Source: Deltaproteobacteria bacterium
Lineage (GTDB): Bacteria; Desulfobacterota; G020345765
DNA length: 24,167 nucleotides
Assembly: GCA_030616835.1 (NCBI GenBank)
Contig: JAUWWP010000007.1
Span: forward strand, 1-24,167
Direction: 5' to 3'
The notes below the pieces were generated by a model that saw only the letters and a program-made list of their open reading frames with translations, had not been told where the DNA came from and made no database searches. Both the position numbers and the translations under genes were made by a program. The stretch's first letter is position 1; the number at the start of each line of letters is the position of its first letter. Positions 8,222 to 15,109 of this stretch are shown piece after piece.

Positions 8222-10336
8222 TCATTCACCATAGGGAATAAGACTGATGTAGCCAATCTGCATTTTTGTGGGAAAGCTCACTGGATCTAAACGTAGTCGG
8301 GTGATAACTCCGCCCATCTGCCAGTAAATATTGCTGCCCACCGGTACCTGATAGGTGTGAAACTCACTATCAGCGATGACGGGAAAACTTAGATGCTTCC
8401 TCCCTCCCCAGGTTTGATCATCCTCGGTCATCCAGAAGATCTCACCATTTCTCCTCGGTGGAGGCAAATAGGTTAGCCGGGGAAGCCTCATCCTGATTAC
8501 AATCATTTCCACAGTTAGTGAGGGAACCCTGATTTCAGGTCCTATCAGGTAGGGATCCTCTCCGGTTGCCCTTAAGATAGGAGATGATATACCCATATTC
8601 TCTTGATCAGCCGATAACATTACCTGATTTGCCAGTTCCCATTGACCAAGGTCTCTTTTCTGAGAAAAGTCCCAGGCTAACACTTTACTATACTCTTCTG
8701 CTCGGCGTAACTCTTCCCTTTTCTGAGCCAGCGATCTTATCTGTTGGGTAATCTCTCTAAATCTCCCTTGCGAAAGGTATTCAAAAAAAATAGCATTCTT
8801 ATCAGTTATTAAAGCATCTAAAAGATCGGGGGGGTTAACTGATTCCATAGAATTTCTTTCATCAGCAAAAAACACACTTTCGCTGATCCTGGAGATTCTC
8901 TCTGAACTTCCGGTTCCTTCAAGATGCTTAAATCGCCAGATAAAGGTAGGTTGATCGCCTAAAATAAAATAGTATTCATGAAAGGATTCAGGTAATACTG
9001 ATTTAAACATAACATCAAAAAAGAAGCTATAATTATCCATTCCTAAGAAATAAAAGATACTTCCCGGTGGAAATCTTGAGGGATTTCCCCGGATAAGATT
9101 CTCCATAGAGGAAACTATTCTTTTATTTTCATCACACCTACTTTTCCAGATAATGTTTTCCTTGATTGATATCAGGCAATAAATGATGATTAACAGAAAT
9201 AATAGTCCGGTAGAAGTTTTTCTTCTAATACTAAATTTTTCCTCTAATAATGAGATTAGAAGGATACAAAATCCCACCATCGGGAGATATAAATAGCGAT
9301 CTCCTTCGATCTTTAATAGATGAGAGGAGTTAACCAGAGGGATAATGGTGATTAATATCCAGGTTAATCCAAAGAAAAATTCTTTATTTAGAGTGATAAT
9401 TCTCCTTCGATAAGAGAGGATCAAAAGAAGGAAAAAAATCAGGGTAAAACCAGCAAAAATGAGATCCCTCCCCTCACTCATTATTGAATAATTGGAATAA
9501 ATCATATTATAAAAGACATTGTAAAACAACCTGGGCAGATGGTAAGACATTTGTGGGAAAAAGCTGGATAGGGTTATCCTTTGAAACTCATACCCCCCCC
9601 AACCTCCCAGGACATACCATCTCCATCCCAGGAAGATGGCCAATAACAAGAAAAAAGGAATATATAATTTAACTCCATCAACTAACTTAGCTTTTGCTGA
9701 ATAGAATCGCCTTCCTCCCCACCACTGATCATAGGCTATTATCAAAAGGGGTAGAATTATCATCGTCTCTTTACAAAGGAAGGACAATCCTGCAAAGAAT
9801 AAGGCGAACAAATAGAATTTATTTTTCGCCTTCAAACGAAATTTAGCAAAATACCAGATAGTTGTAAGACAAAAAAGAGTTCCCAGGATATCTACTCGGT
9901 AGACAAACCGGACAGAAGTCTGGATGCAAACAGGATGAATGGCAAAACAAACTCCCGCAATTATTCCCTTTTTCTTATCATGGGAAAAAAGATTTATTAA
10001 GGAGAAAACCAGAATTGAGTTGAAAAAATGAAGGCTGAGGTCAATTAGATGATAGCCAAGAGGGTTCAACCCGGAGATCCAAAAATTAATTGTCATTGAA
10101 AAATAGCCCAGAGGACGGAACCAGAATCCATGAAACATGTCAGAATAAAAGAGTGACCAGAGATCCTTAATAAAACGGCCGAGAGAGAGAAAGTAAAAAT
10201 CCTCGCAGAAAAAGTAACGCCGAAGAGCCCATCCCTGAATGCCCACCAGGAGAACAAGGATAACGGAGAAACCTATAATCCAGCTTCCTCGACCCTCTTT
10301 TTTTATACTTTGCGATTCAATAACTTTGTCACTCAT
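8222..10336 (-). CDS. TMTC/GT-C-like membrane protein with C-terminal jelly-roll-like domain
   Basis: A 704-residue protein with no TPRs. Its membrane half keeps a CEDF acidic pair (E45-D46) after the first helix, GYHLIDLSLHFFN, an AIHPVCIQTSVRFVYRVD block near 135-150, and EGDRYLYLPMVGF near 345. These parallel the signature blocks of the two TPR-bearing TMTC-like proteins in this window. Membrane helices end near 400, followed by a soluble region and a charged helix (QKREELRRAEE). From about 560 to the end there is a beta-rich module (WDFSQ..., FWMTEDDQTWGG, FHTYQVPVG, ITRLRLDP) resembling carbohydrate-binding jelly-rolls attached to secreted glycan-active proteins. I infer sugar transfer outside the membrane with a glycan-recognition module. 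The ATG at 10336 has no obvious Shine-Dalgarno. It leads the minus-strand group that continues to 2874. Confidence 0.8.
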   Translation of the reverse strand: MSDKVIESQSIKKEGRGSWIIGFSVILVLLVGIQGWALRRYFFCEDFYFLSLGRFIKDLWSLFYSDMFHGFWFRPLGYFSMTINFWISGLNPLGYHLIDLSLHFFNSILVFSLINLFSHDKKKGIIAGVCFAIHPVCIQTSVRFVYRVDILGTLFCLTTIWYFAKFRLKAKNKFYLFALFFAGLSFLCKETMIILPLLIIAYDQWWGGRRFYSAKAKLVDGVKLYIPFFLLLAIFLGWRWYVLGGWGGYEFQRITLSSFFPQMSYHLPRLFYNVFYNMIYSNYSIMSEGRDLIFAGFTLIFFLLLILSYRRRIITLNKEFFFGLTWILITIIPLVNSSHLLKIEGDRYLYLPMVGFCILLISLLEEKFSIRRKTSTGLLFLLIIIYCLISIKENIIWKSRCDENKRIVSSMENLIRGNPSRFPPGSIFYFLGMDNYSFFFDVMFKSVLPESFHEYYFILGDQPTFIWRFKHLEGTGSSERISRISESVFFADERNSMESVNPPDLLDALITDKNAIFFEYLSQGRFREITQQIRSLAQKREELRRAEEYSKVLAWDFSQKRDLGQWELANQVMLSADQENMGISSPILRATGEDPYLIGPEIRVPSLTVEMIVIRMRLPRLTYLPPPRRNGEIFWMTEDDQTWGGRKHLSFPVIADSEFHTYQVPVGSNIYWQMGGVITRLRLDPVSFPTKMQIGYISLIPYGE

Positions 10337-10374
10337 AATAGGTATACTTGTCAGTTAATTCTATTTTCTTCTTT

Positions 10375-10416
10375 TCCTGAGCCTGTCGAATGGCCTGTCC
10401 TGAGCCTGTCGAAGGA
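10375..10416 (+). repeat. Two tandem dispersed-repeat copies
   Basis: TCCTGAGCCTGTCGAA (10375-10390) is followed by a fuller copy, CCTGTCCTGAGCCTGTCGAA plus GGA, ending at 10416. The first copy lacks the GGA tail and is joined by TGG. This is the same element as at 966-988 in the opposite orientation. Confidence 0.85.
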
Positions 10417-10432
10417 ATGGAAACTATTAATA

Positions 10433-10457
10433 TAATATTAGTATTTTCCTAATATTA
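10433..10457. repeat. AT-rich perfect inverted repeat
   Basis: TAATATTAG (10433-10441) is mirrored by CTAATATTA (10449-10457) around a 7-base spacer, TATTTTC. It could be an operator-like dyad or a small hairpin. There is no T-run that would make it a clear terminator. Confidence 0.55.
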
Positions 10458-10503
10458 AATCAAGGTATATGTTCGTCGAAGTTTCCCAGTTTTCAGGTAA
10501 AGA

Positions 10504-10540
10504 TTAGAGGGGTAATTCACCTAAAGCGGAAGCCCCCTAA
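10504..10540. other. Hairpin candidate with a bulged A
   Basis: TTAGAGGGG (10504-10512) can pair with CCCCCTAA (10533-10540) as eight base pairs with one bulged A, enclosing a 20-base loop. It lies between two clusters of dispersed repeats. Function unknown. Confidence 0.35.
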
Positions 10541-10562
10541 TATGATTTGGATAATCCACCTA

Positions 10563-10584
10563 CTGTCCTGAGCCTGTCGGAGGA
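10563..10584 (+). repeat. Dispersed repeat copy (variant)
   Basis: The sequence is CTGTCCTGAGCCTGTCGGAG followed by GA, differing from the common form by G for A in the GTCGAAGG part. Same orientation as the neighbouring copies. Confidence 0.8.
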
Positions 10585-10620
10585 TAGGCGGACTAAATAC
10601 TGGTGCTCGTTCATCCTTCC

Positions 10621-10642
10621 TTGTCCTGAGCTTGTCGAAGGA
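10621..10642 (+). repeat. Dispersed repeat copy
   Basis: TTGTCCTGAGCTTGTCGAAG followed by GA is the fourth copy in this intergenic region, with the GCTTG variant that also appears in the copy inside the YfhO-like gene. Confidence 0.85.
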
Positions 10643-10730
10643 GTAGTTCTACGGAGAAGAGAGAAACTCCCAGCAATCTAGTATAGGAAACGTGGAGTAT
10701 TCTTGGGGAAAGTCCTATTCGCTGTTCTTA

Positions 10731-10759
10731 TTGACAGTTGAACATTTTAAGAATATATT
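10731..10759 (+). promoter_or_regulatory. Near-consensus sigma70-type promoter giving a leaderless start
   Basis: TTGACA (10731-10736, 6/6) is separated by 17 bases from TATATT (10754-10759, 5/6). The normal transcription start, six bases past the -10, falls on 10766, the A of the ATG of the radical SAM gene. There is no room for a Shine-Dalgarno in such a transcript. A similar promoter precedes the paralogue at 15110. Confidence 0.72.
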
Positions 10760-10765
10760 ATTAAA

Positions 10766-12295
10766 ATGATATCAAAGAGGAAAATCAGAAAAATCTTACT
10801 AATATTTCCTCCCAGCACCGTAAAGGCTGGTGGGCTGCGCCATTGTATTCATCCTTTGGGAATTGCTTACCTGGGAGCAGTTTTAAGGGAGAACTATCAA
10901 GTTAAACTGCTGGATGCTACTGCTGAAGGCTACGAAAATTTAGAAGATCTAGGAACGGGATTGGTGAAATACGGGTTATCATATCAACAGATTAAAGAAA
11001 TAATCTCTGATTACTCCCCCGATTTGGTCGGGATTACCTGCCTTTATTCAACGCAATTTCCTTTCGTGAAGAGGATCTGTCAACTTGCCAAAGAACTCAG
11101 CTCAGAGATTATAACCGTCATTGGGGGCTATCACCCCACTTTTTTAGCAAGAGAATGCTTAGAGAAGGAGAGAAGTATTGACTTTATCATCCTGGGCGAA
11201 GGGGAATATACCCTGCAAGATATACTCAGACAAATTGAACTCGGAAAAGACCTCACCCAGGCAAAGGGGATTGCCTTTCGACAAGGTGATAAGCTTCAGA
11301 TTAATCCGAAAACAAATTACATCGAAAACCTTGATGAGTTACCCTTTCCTGCTCGTGACCTTCTACCAATGGAAAAATACTTCTCTATCAATATTCCGAT
11401 GAGCACTACCTCGAAATACAAGCGGTGCACCTCAATCCTGACCTCCCGGGGCTGCACGGCTAAGTGCATTTTCTGTCCTTCTCCCAATTTCTGGGGCCAT
11501 CATTACCGCGCTCGTTCCAAGGAAAATGTTCTGAAAGAGCTGGAACTCTTGATTAAAGATTATCAGATTCGGGAGATTCAATTTCACGATGACAATCTCG
11601 TCCTTGACAAAAAAAGGGCTACCGAGATCTTTCAGGGAATGATTGACCGAAAATTGAGACTGTGGTGGAACACCCCCAATGGCATTGCTCTCTGGAAGCT
11701 GGATGAACAATTATTGAAACTGATGAAGGCCAGCGGTTGCTATGAATTAACCTTAGCTATTGAAAGCGGAGATCAAGAGGTTCTCTCGAAAATAGTCAAG
11801 AAGCCTCTAAATCTGAAAAAAGTGGGGGAGCTTACCAGAATTATAAAGAAATTGGGGATTGAAACTAATTCCTTTTTCATCGTCGGCTTTCCTGGAGAGA
11901 CCAAGGAGCAGATCCGCAGAACCTTCGAGTTTGCAAGAAAGCTTAAACTGGATTGCTCTTACTTTTTCATTGCTAGTCCCAGTCCCGGAAGCAGGCTTCA
12001 AGAAATCTGTAAGGAAAAGGGCTATCTTCGGGAGGATTTCAAATTTGAGACTATTGATTATTACAAATCAAACTATGAGACCCCGGAATTTACCTCCCAG
12101 GAACTGGAGGAATTAAGAAACCGGGAATATATCAAATTTAATTTGGGCTTGATTTACCGCAATCCAATAGCTTTTCTGAAGAGATACTTTCATATTTTCA
12201 CTACCAACCCGAAATATTTGTTTAAATATTTCATTGACCGGTGTTGGCCTTATTTAAGGCCAAAGATAAACCTCACCGCAGAAACGAAACTTTAA
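10766..12295 (+). CDS. B12-binding-type radical SAM protein, paralogue 1
   Basis: A 509-residue protein, the most divergent of three close paralogues here. The N-terminal B12-binding-like domain (about 1-185) has PLGIAYLGAVL (30-40), VKLLDATAEG, GGYHPTFLAR (120-129) and FIILGEGEYTL (140-150). The iron-sulphur motif CTAKCIFC has cysteines at 230, 234 and 237; the second position is T where the other two copies have P. The barrel carries AIESGDQEVL and VGFPGETKEQIRRTF, typical of SAM-binding strands of the MiaB/BchE-like superfamily. The tail (NPIAFLKRYFHIF...) is hydrophobic and basic and may lie on the membrane. I expect a SAM- and possibly cobalamin-dependent methylation or rearrangement of a lipid or sugar part; substrate unknown. 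It has its own promoter with the predicted start of transcription on the ATG. Confidence 0.9.
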   Translation: MISKRKIRKILLIFPPSTVKAGGLRHCIHPLGIAYLGAVLRENYQVKLLDATAEGYENLEDLGTGLVKYGLSYQQIKEIISDYSPDLVGITCLYSTQFPFVKRICQLAKELSSEIITVIGGYHPTFLARECLEKERSIDFIILGEGEYTLQDILRQIELGKDLTQAKGIAFRQGDKLQINPKTNYIENLDELPFPARDLLPMEKYFSINIPMSTTSKYKRCTSILTSRGCTAKCIFCPSPNFWGHHYRARSKENVLKELELLIKDYQIREIQFHDDNLVLDKKRATEIFQGMIDRKLRLWWNTPNGIALWKLDEQLLKLMKASGCYELTLAIESGDQEVLSKIVKKPLNLKKVGELTRIIKKLGIETNSFFIVGFPGETKEQIRRTFEFARKLKLDCSYFFIASPSPGSRLQEICKEKGYLREDFKFETIDYYKSNYETPEFTSQELEELRNREYIKFNLGLIYRNPIAFLKRYFHIFTTNPKYLFKYFIDRCWPYLRPKINLTAETKL

Positions 12296-12329
12296 GGCAG
12301 AGACAGTATTTATGATTTGTTGATAATTA

Positions 12330-12365
12330 AAAAAGGAGGGCTTTCTTAAGTCTTAAGTCCTTTTT
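12330..12365. terminator. Possible bidirectional terminator between convergent genes
   Basis: AAAAAGGA (12330-12337) pairs with TCCTTTTT (12358-12365), enclosing 20 bases that contain CTTAAG twice. A-rich and T-rich flanks would serve both directions, but the stem is mostly A-T, so support is weak. Confidence 0.3.
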
Positions 12366-12387
12366 AAATGGCTAATCCGTCTATATG

Positions 12388-12406
12388 GGAAAATCTTTTC
12401 CTTTTT
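12388..12406 (+). terminator. Small hairpin followed by T-run
   Basis: GGAAA (12388-12392) and TTTCC (12397-12401) form a short stem with an ATCT loop, followed directly by five T residues. It sits about 90 bp past the stop of the plus-strand radical SAM gene. The stem is short, so this is only a candidate. Confidence 0.3.
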
Positions 12407-12414
12407 CAATATTT

Positions 12415-13920
12415 TTAGGTTCTTCTCCGAAATGATGTCTTCAAAACAGTAATTACTCCGTATATAAATACTTCGAGTGAAGATAGGGGATTGGTAATTA
12501 TGAAGAGGAGGTATCTTTGGATAAAGAAGATGGGATTTCGGAAAAGCAGACCCAGGTTAAAAATAAAATACTCCTTATCCCTGAGTTCTTCTAAATCCCG
12601 GGAGGTAAACTCCGGGGTTTCATAATTTGATTTGTTGAAATTTATGGTTTCAAAGTCAAAACCCTCCTTCAGGTAACCCCTTTCTTTACAGATCTCATAA
12701 AGTTTTGAGCCCGGAAGAGGATTGGCAATATAGAATCCGGCACTGGTCAACTTCAATTTTCTGGCAAAGAAAAAGGTTCGGCGTATCTGCTCTTTGGTTT
12801 CCCCGGGAAAGCCAACAATAAAAAAGGAATGGGTCCGAATCTTTAATCTCTGAATAATTCTGGTCAATGATTCCACCCGGGCTAAATTTAAGGGCTTCTT
12901 GATTATCTTTGATAAAACCTCTTGATCACCACTCTCGATAGCCAGGTCCAGTTCGTAGCAGCCGCTGGCTTTCATAAGCAGCAATAACTCCTCATCCAAT
13001 CTCCACAGGGTAATTCCATTGGGGGTGCTCCAGAAGATCTTTAGTCCCCGGTCAATTATTCCCTGAAATATCTCCTTAGCCCTTTTTTTATCTAAGATTA
13101 GATTATCATCGCAGAATTGAATCTCCTTGATCTTGTATTCCTTAACCAGCAGTTCAATCTCATCCAGGACATTTTCTGCTGATCGGGCGCGATAGCGGTT
13201 ACCCCAGAAGTTAGCGGATGAGCAGAAGATGCACTTAGCCGGGCAGCCCCGGGAGGTAATGACCGGTGCCCAATATCTTGATTTTGAGATACCACCCATC
13301 GGAATGTTAATCTTGGAATATTTCTCCATAGGTAAAAGTTCCCAGGCAGGGAAAGGTAACCCGTCAAGTTCTTCAATATATCTGGTTCTGGGATTGACCT
13401 GAACCTGACCGTCTGTTCTAAAGGTAATTCCTTCAAGGTCGGCGTAATCCTGACCGCTTTCCACTCGCCTTAATAAGCTTGGCAATGTATCTTCCCCCTC
13501 ACCCAGGATAATAAAGTCAATGCTTTTCTCACTTAAACTTTCGCTTGCTAAAAATGAAGGGTGAGTCCCCCCGACAATTGTGAGGATTATCTGGTTAGTC
13601 CCTTTGGCCAGTTGACAGATCTTTCTTACAAAAGGGAATTGGGAAGAATAGAGACAGGTAATACCTACTACATTTGGTGAATACTCGGTGATCCTCTTCT
13701 TGATCTCTTCTTCTGATAATCCATATTTTAACAGGCCATTTCCCAGATTCTCGACATTTCGATGACCTTCAGCGGTAGCATCTAATAATTTAACCTTATA
13801 ATCTTTCTTTAGAACCGCCCCCAGGTAGGCAATTCCCAGAGGGGGAGCGCAGTTGCGCGGCTGGCCAATTGCTTGTGTGCTCGGTGGATAAATTAATAAA
13901 ATTTCTTCAATCGCTGACAT
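12415..13920 (-). CDS. B12-binding-type radical SAM protein, paralogue 2
   Basis: A 501-residue protein closely similar along its whole length to the 502-residue protein at 15110 and, less so, to that at 10766. Landmarks are PLGIAYLGAVL, GGTHPSFLAS (117-126), FIILGEGEDTL, the CPAKCIFC motif with cysteines at 226, 230 and 233, AIESGDQEVL, and VGFPGETKEQIRRTF. The block from NPRTRYIEELD to MEKYSKINIPM differs from the 15110 copy only at one residue after EELD. A hydrophobic tail (NPIFFIQRYLLFIITNPLS) suggests membrane contact. Same inferred chemistry as its paralogues, with no substrate known. The ATG at 13920 has GAGGG about ten bases upstream and follows the stop of the alpha/beta hydrolase by 49 bp in the same direction, so the two may form an operon. 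It converges on paralogue 1. Confidence 0.9.
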   Translation of the reverse strand: MSAIEEILLIYPPSTQAIGQPRNCAPPLGIAYLGAVLKKDYKVKLLDATAEGHRNVENLGNGLLKYGLSEEEIKKRITEYSPNVVGITCLYSSQFPFVRKICQLAKGTNQIILTIVGGTHPSFLASESLSEKSIDFIILGEGEDTLPSLLRRVESGQDYADLEGITFRTDGQVQVNPRTRYIEELDGLPFPAWELLPMEKYSKINIPMGGISKSRYWAPVITSRGCPAKCIFCSSANFWGNRYRARSAENVLDEIELLVKEYKIKEIQFCDDNLILDKKRAKEIFQGIIDRGLKIFWSTPNGITLWRLDEELLLLMKASGCYELDLAIESGDQEVLSKIIKKPLNLARVESLTRIIQRLKIRTHSFFIVGFPGETKEQIRRTFFFARKLKLTSAGFYIANPLPGSKLYEICKERGYLKEGFDFETINFNKSNYETPEFTSRDLEELRDKEYFIFNLGLLFRNPIFFIQRYLLFIITNPLSSLEVFIYGVITVLKTSFRRRT

Positions 13921-13969
13921 TTTTATAATGCCCTCAAATTACACCCAAAAAGCTCATTTTTTTGGTTAA

Positions 13970-14830
13970 CTATGTTTTGCCAGATAAAAAATCAATGATC
14001 AACTTAGCCAGCTCCTCTGGTCTTTCTTCCGGCAATAGGTGTCCGGCAAAAGGAATGATCTCAAACCTTCGAGCTCCCTGGATTTCATCATATAATTTTT
14101 TCCCCCAGGAGACCGGAAGATATCTATCCTCGGCCGCCCAGACGATCATCGTCGGTTTATCAAATCTGCGCAGTTCATCAGCGATCTCCATGGTGTATCG
14201 GCAATCACCGGAGAGAAGAAACCTCCGGAATCTTCTTTTCCGCTCCCGAGTGGTATAAATCGGCCGTAGATATTCACTGATTACCTCATCCGTTATCCGT
14301 GATTTATCATAAACTGATACCTTTAAGCCAAATTTTGAGCGGTTGAACAACTTCATCAACCAGTAGGACTCGGATATCCAGGCGGTAATGGGAAATTTAG
14401 CCAATCGCATCCTCAGCTTCACCCGGGGTACTGGCCAGTTATCGTAAGCCACACAATTAGTAAGGATAAAATTATCTACCCGATCCGGATGCCGGGCAGC
14501 AAAAATCTCCCCACAGGCACCACCCTGATCGTGGGCGATAATAGTGGCAGTGTCAATCTTCAGGGCATCCATAAATCCCCTGATCATCTCTGCCTGGGAG
14601 GGCATAGAATAGTCCTCTTCCAGAGAAACCCGGGTATCACCCAGCCCCAGCAGATCAGGAGCACAGCAACGATATTTAGAGCTCAATCGCCCAATTACCT
14701 TCCTCCAGAGGAACGAGGAAGTAGGATAGCCGTGGATAAAAATGATCGGGGAGCCATTTCCTTCGTCAATATAGGCAATTTTTGCCCTTCCAACCTCAAC
14801 AAACTTTTTGAGAACCGGGCAGGCCTTCAT
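13970..14830 (-). CDS. Alpha/beta hydrolase with aspartate nucleophile
   Basis: A 286-residue protein from the ATG at 14830; an in-frame TTG at 14845 would add five residues, but the ATG is the more usual start. It has the alpha/beta hydrolase layout: oxyanion-loop HGYPTSSFLW (H33-G34), APDLLGLGDT, nucleophile elbow AHDQGG with D101, likely acid D235 in WAAEDRYLP, and H264 in FAGHLLPEERPEEL. An Asp nucleophile points to the epoxide hydrolase/haloalkane dehalogenase branch. The halide-holding Trp after the nucleophile and the Asn of the HGNP loop of dehalogenases are Q and Y here, so dehalogenase activity is unlikely; hydrolysis of an epoxide, ester or similar bond is more plausible. There is no signal peptide, so it is probably cytoplasmic. 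It precedes a radical SAM gene on the same strand. Confidence 0.87.
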   Translation of the reverse strand: MKACPVLKKFVEVGRAKIAYIDEGNGSPIIFIHGYPTSSFLWRKVIGRLSSKYRCCAPDLLGLGDTRVSLEEDYSMPSQAEMIRGFMDALKIDTATIIAHDQGGACGEIFAARHPDRVDNFILTNCVAYDNWPVPRVKLRMRLAKFPITAWISESYWLMKLFNRSKFGLKVSVYDKSRITDEVISEYLRPIYTTRERKRRFRRFLLSGDCRYTMEIADELRRFDKPTMIVWAAEDRYLPVSWGKKLYDEIQGARRFEIIPFAGHLLPEERPEELAKLIIDFLSGKT

Positions 14831-14984
14831 TAGTTTAAATGACAAAACCCAGACTTTCTGAACCTTTATATACGAAGACTATTTTCACACATTACAGCTC
14901 TTTAATAATCCTAAATTTTATGAAATATTAACATAATCCTGTTAAAGACACAAGCTCTACAATAACCTAGCGATTACAAAATAA

Positions 14985-15013
14985 TTGACATTGCCTTCTT
15001 ATAAGAATATTAT
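14985..15013 (+). promoter_or_regulatory. Near-consensus sigma70-type promoter
   Basis: TTGACA (14985-14990) and TATTAT (15008-15013) are 17 bases apart, matching 6/6 and 5/6 positions. The surrounding ATTGACA...TAAGAATA...TTATTA pattern resembles the promoter at 10731-10759. Transcription would start near 15020, leaving a leader of about 90 nt before the ATG at 15110. Confidence 0.68.
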
Positions 15014-15109
15014 TACCTTTATCACCTATAAATATTTTAAGCCGTATTGTAAATTTTATTTCGCTCAACCCTTTAATTTTCATTCTCTAAAATTCAAGAG
15101 TTTAAATCA

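Larger units (their letters stand above)
10337..10765. other. Repeat-rich divergent intergenic region (429 bp)
   Basis: This is the largest gene-free stretch. It holds four copies of the dispersed CCTGAGC(C/T)TGTCGAAGG-type repeat, all in plus orientation, a 9-bp perfect inverted repeat (10433-10457), a bulged hairpin candidate (10504-10540), and a strong promoter at its right end for the radical SAM gene at 10766. I found no convincing reading frame. No clear promoter is visible for the leftward gene starting at 10336. Confidence 0.75.

Noticed and set aside
13098..13436. A 112-residue minus-strand frame within paralogue 2
   Set aside because: It is a frame-shifted shadow of the radical SAM gene; a matching shadow occurs in paralogue 3 because the DNA is similar.
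13970..14830. Haloalkane dehalogenase
   Set aside because: The nucleophile context and overall layout fit the superfamily, but the halide-binding Trp and Asn positions are Gln and Tyr.
14846..14984. A promoter for the alpha/beta hydrolase on the minus strand
   Set aside because: TATATA- and TATAAA-like strings are present, but no -35 at suitable distance stands out from the AT-rich background.
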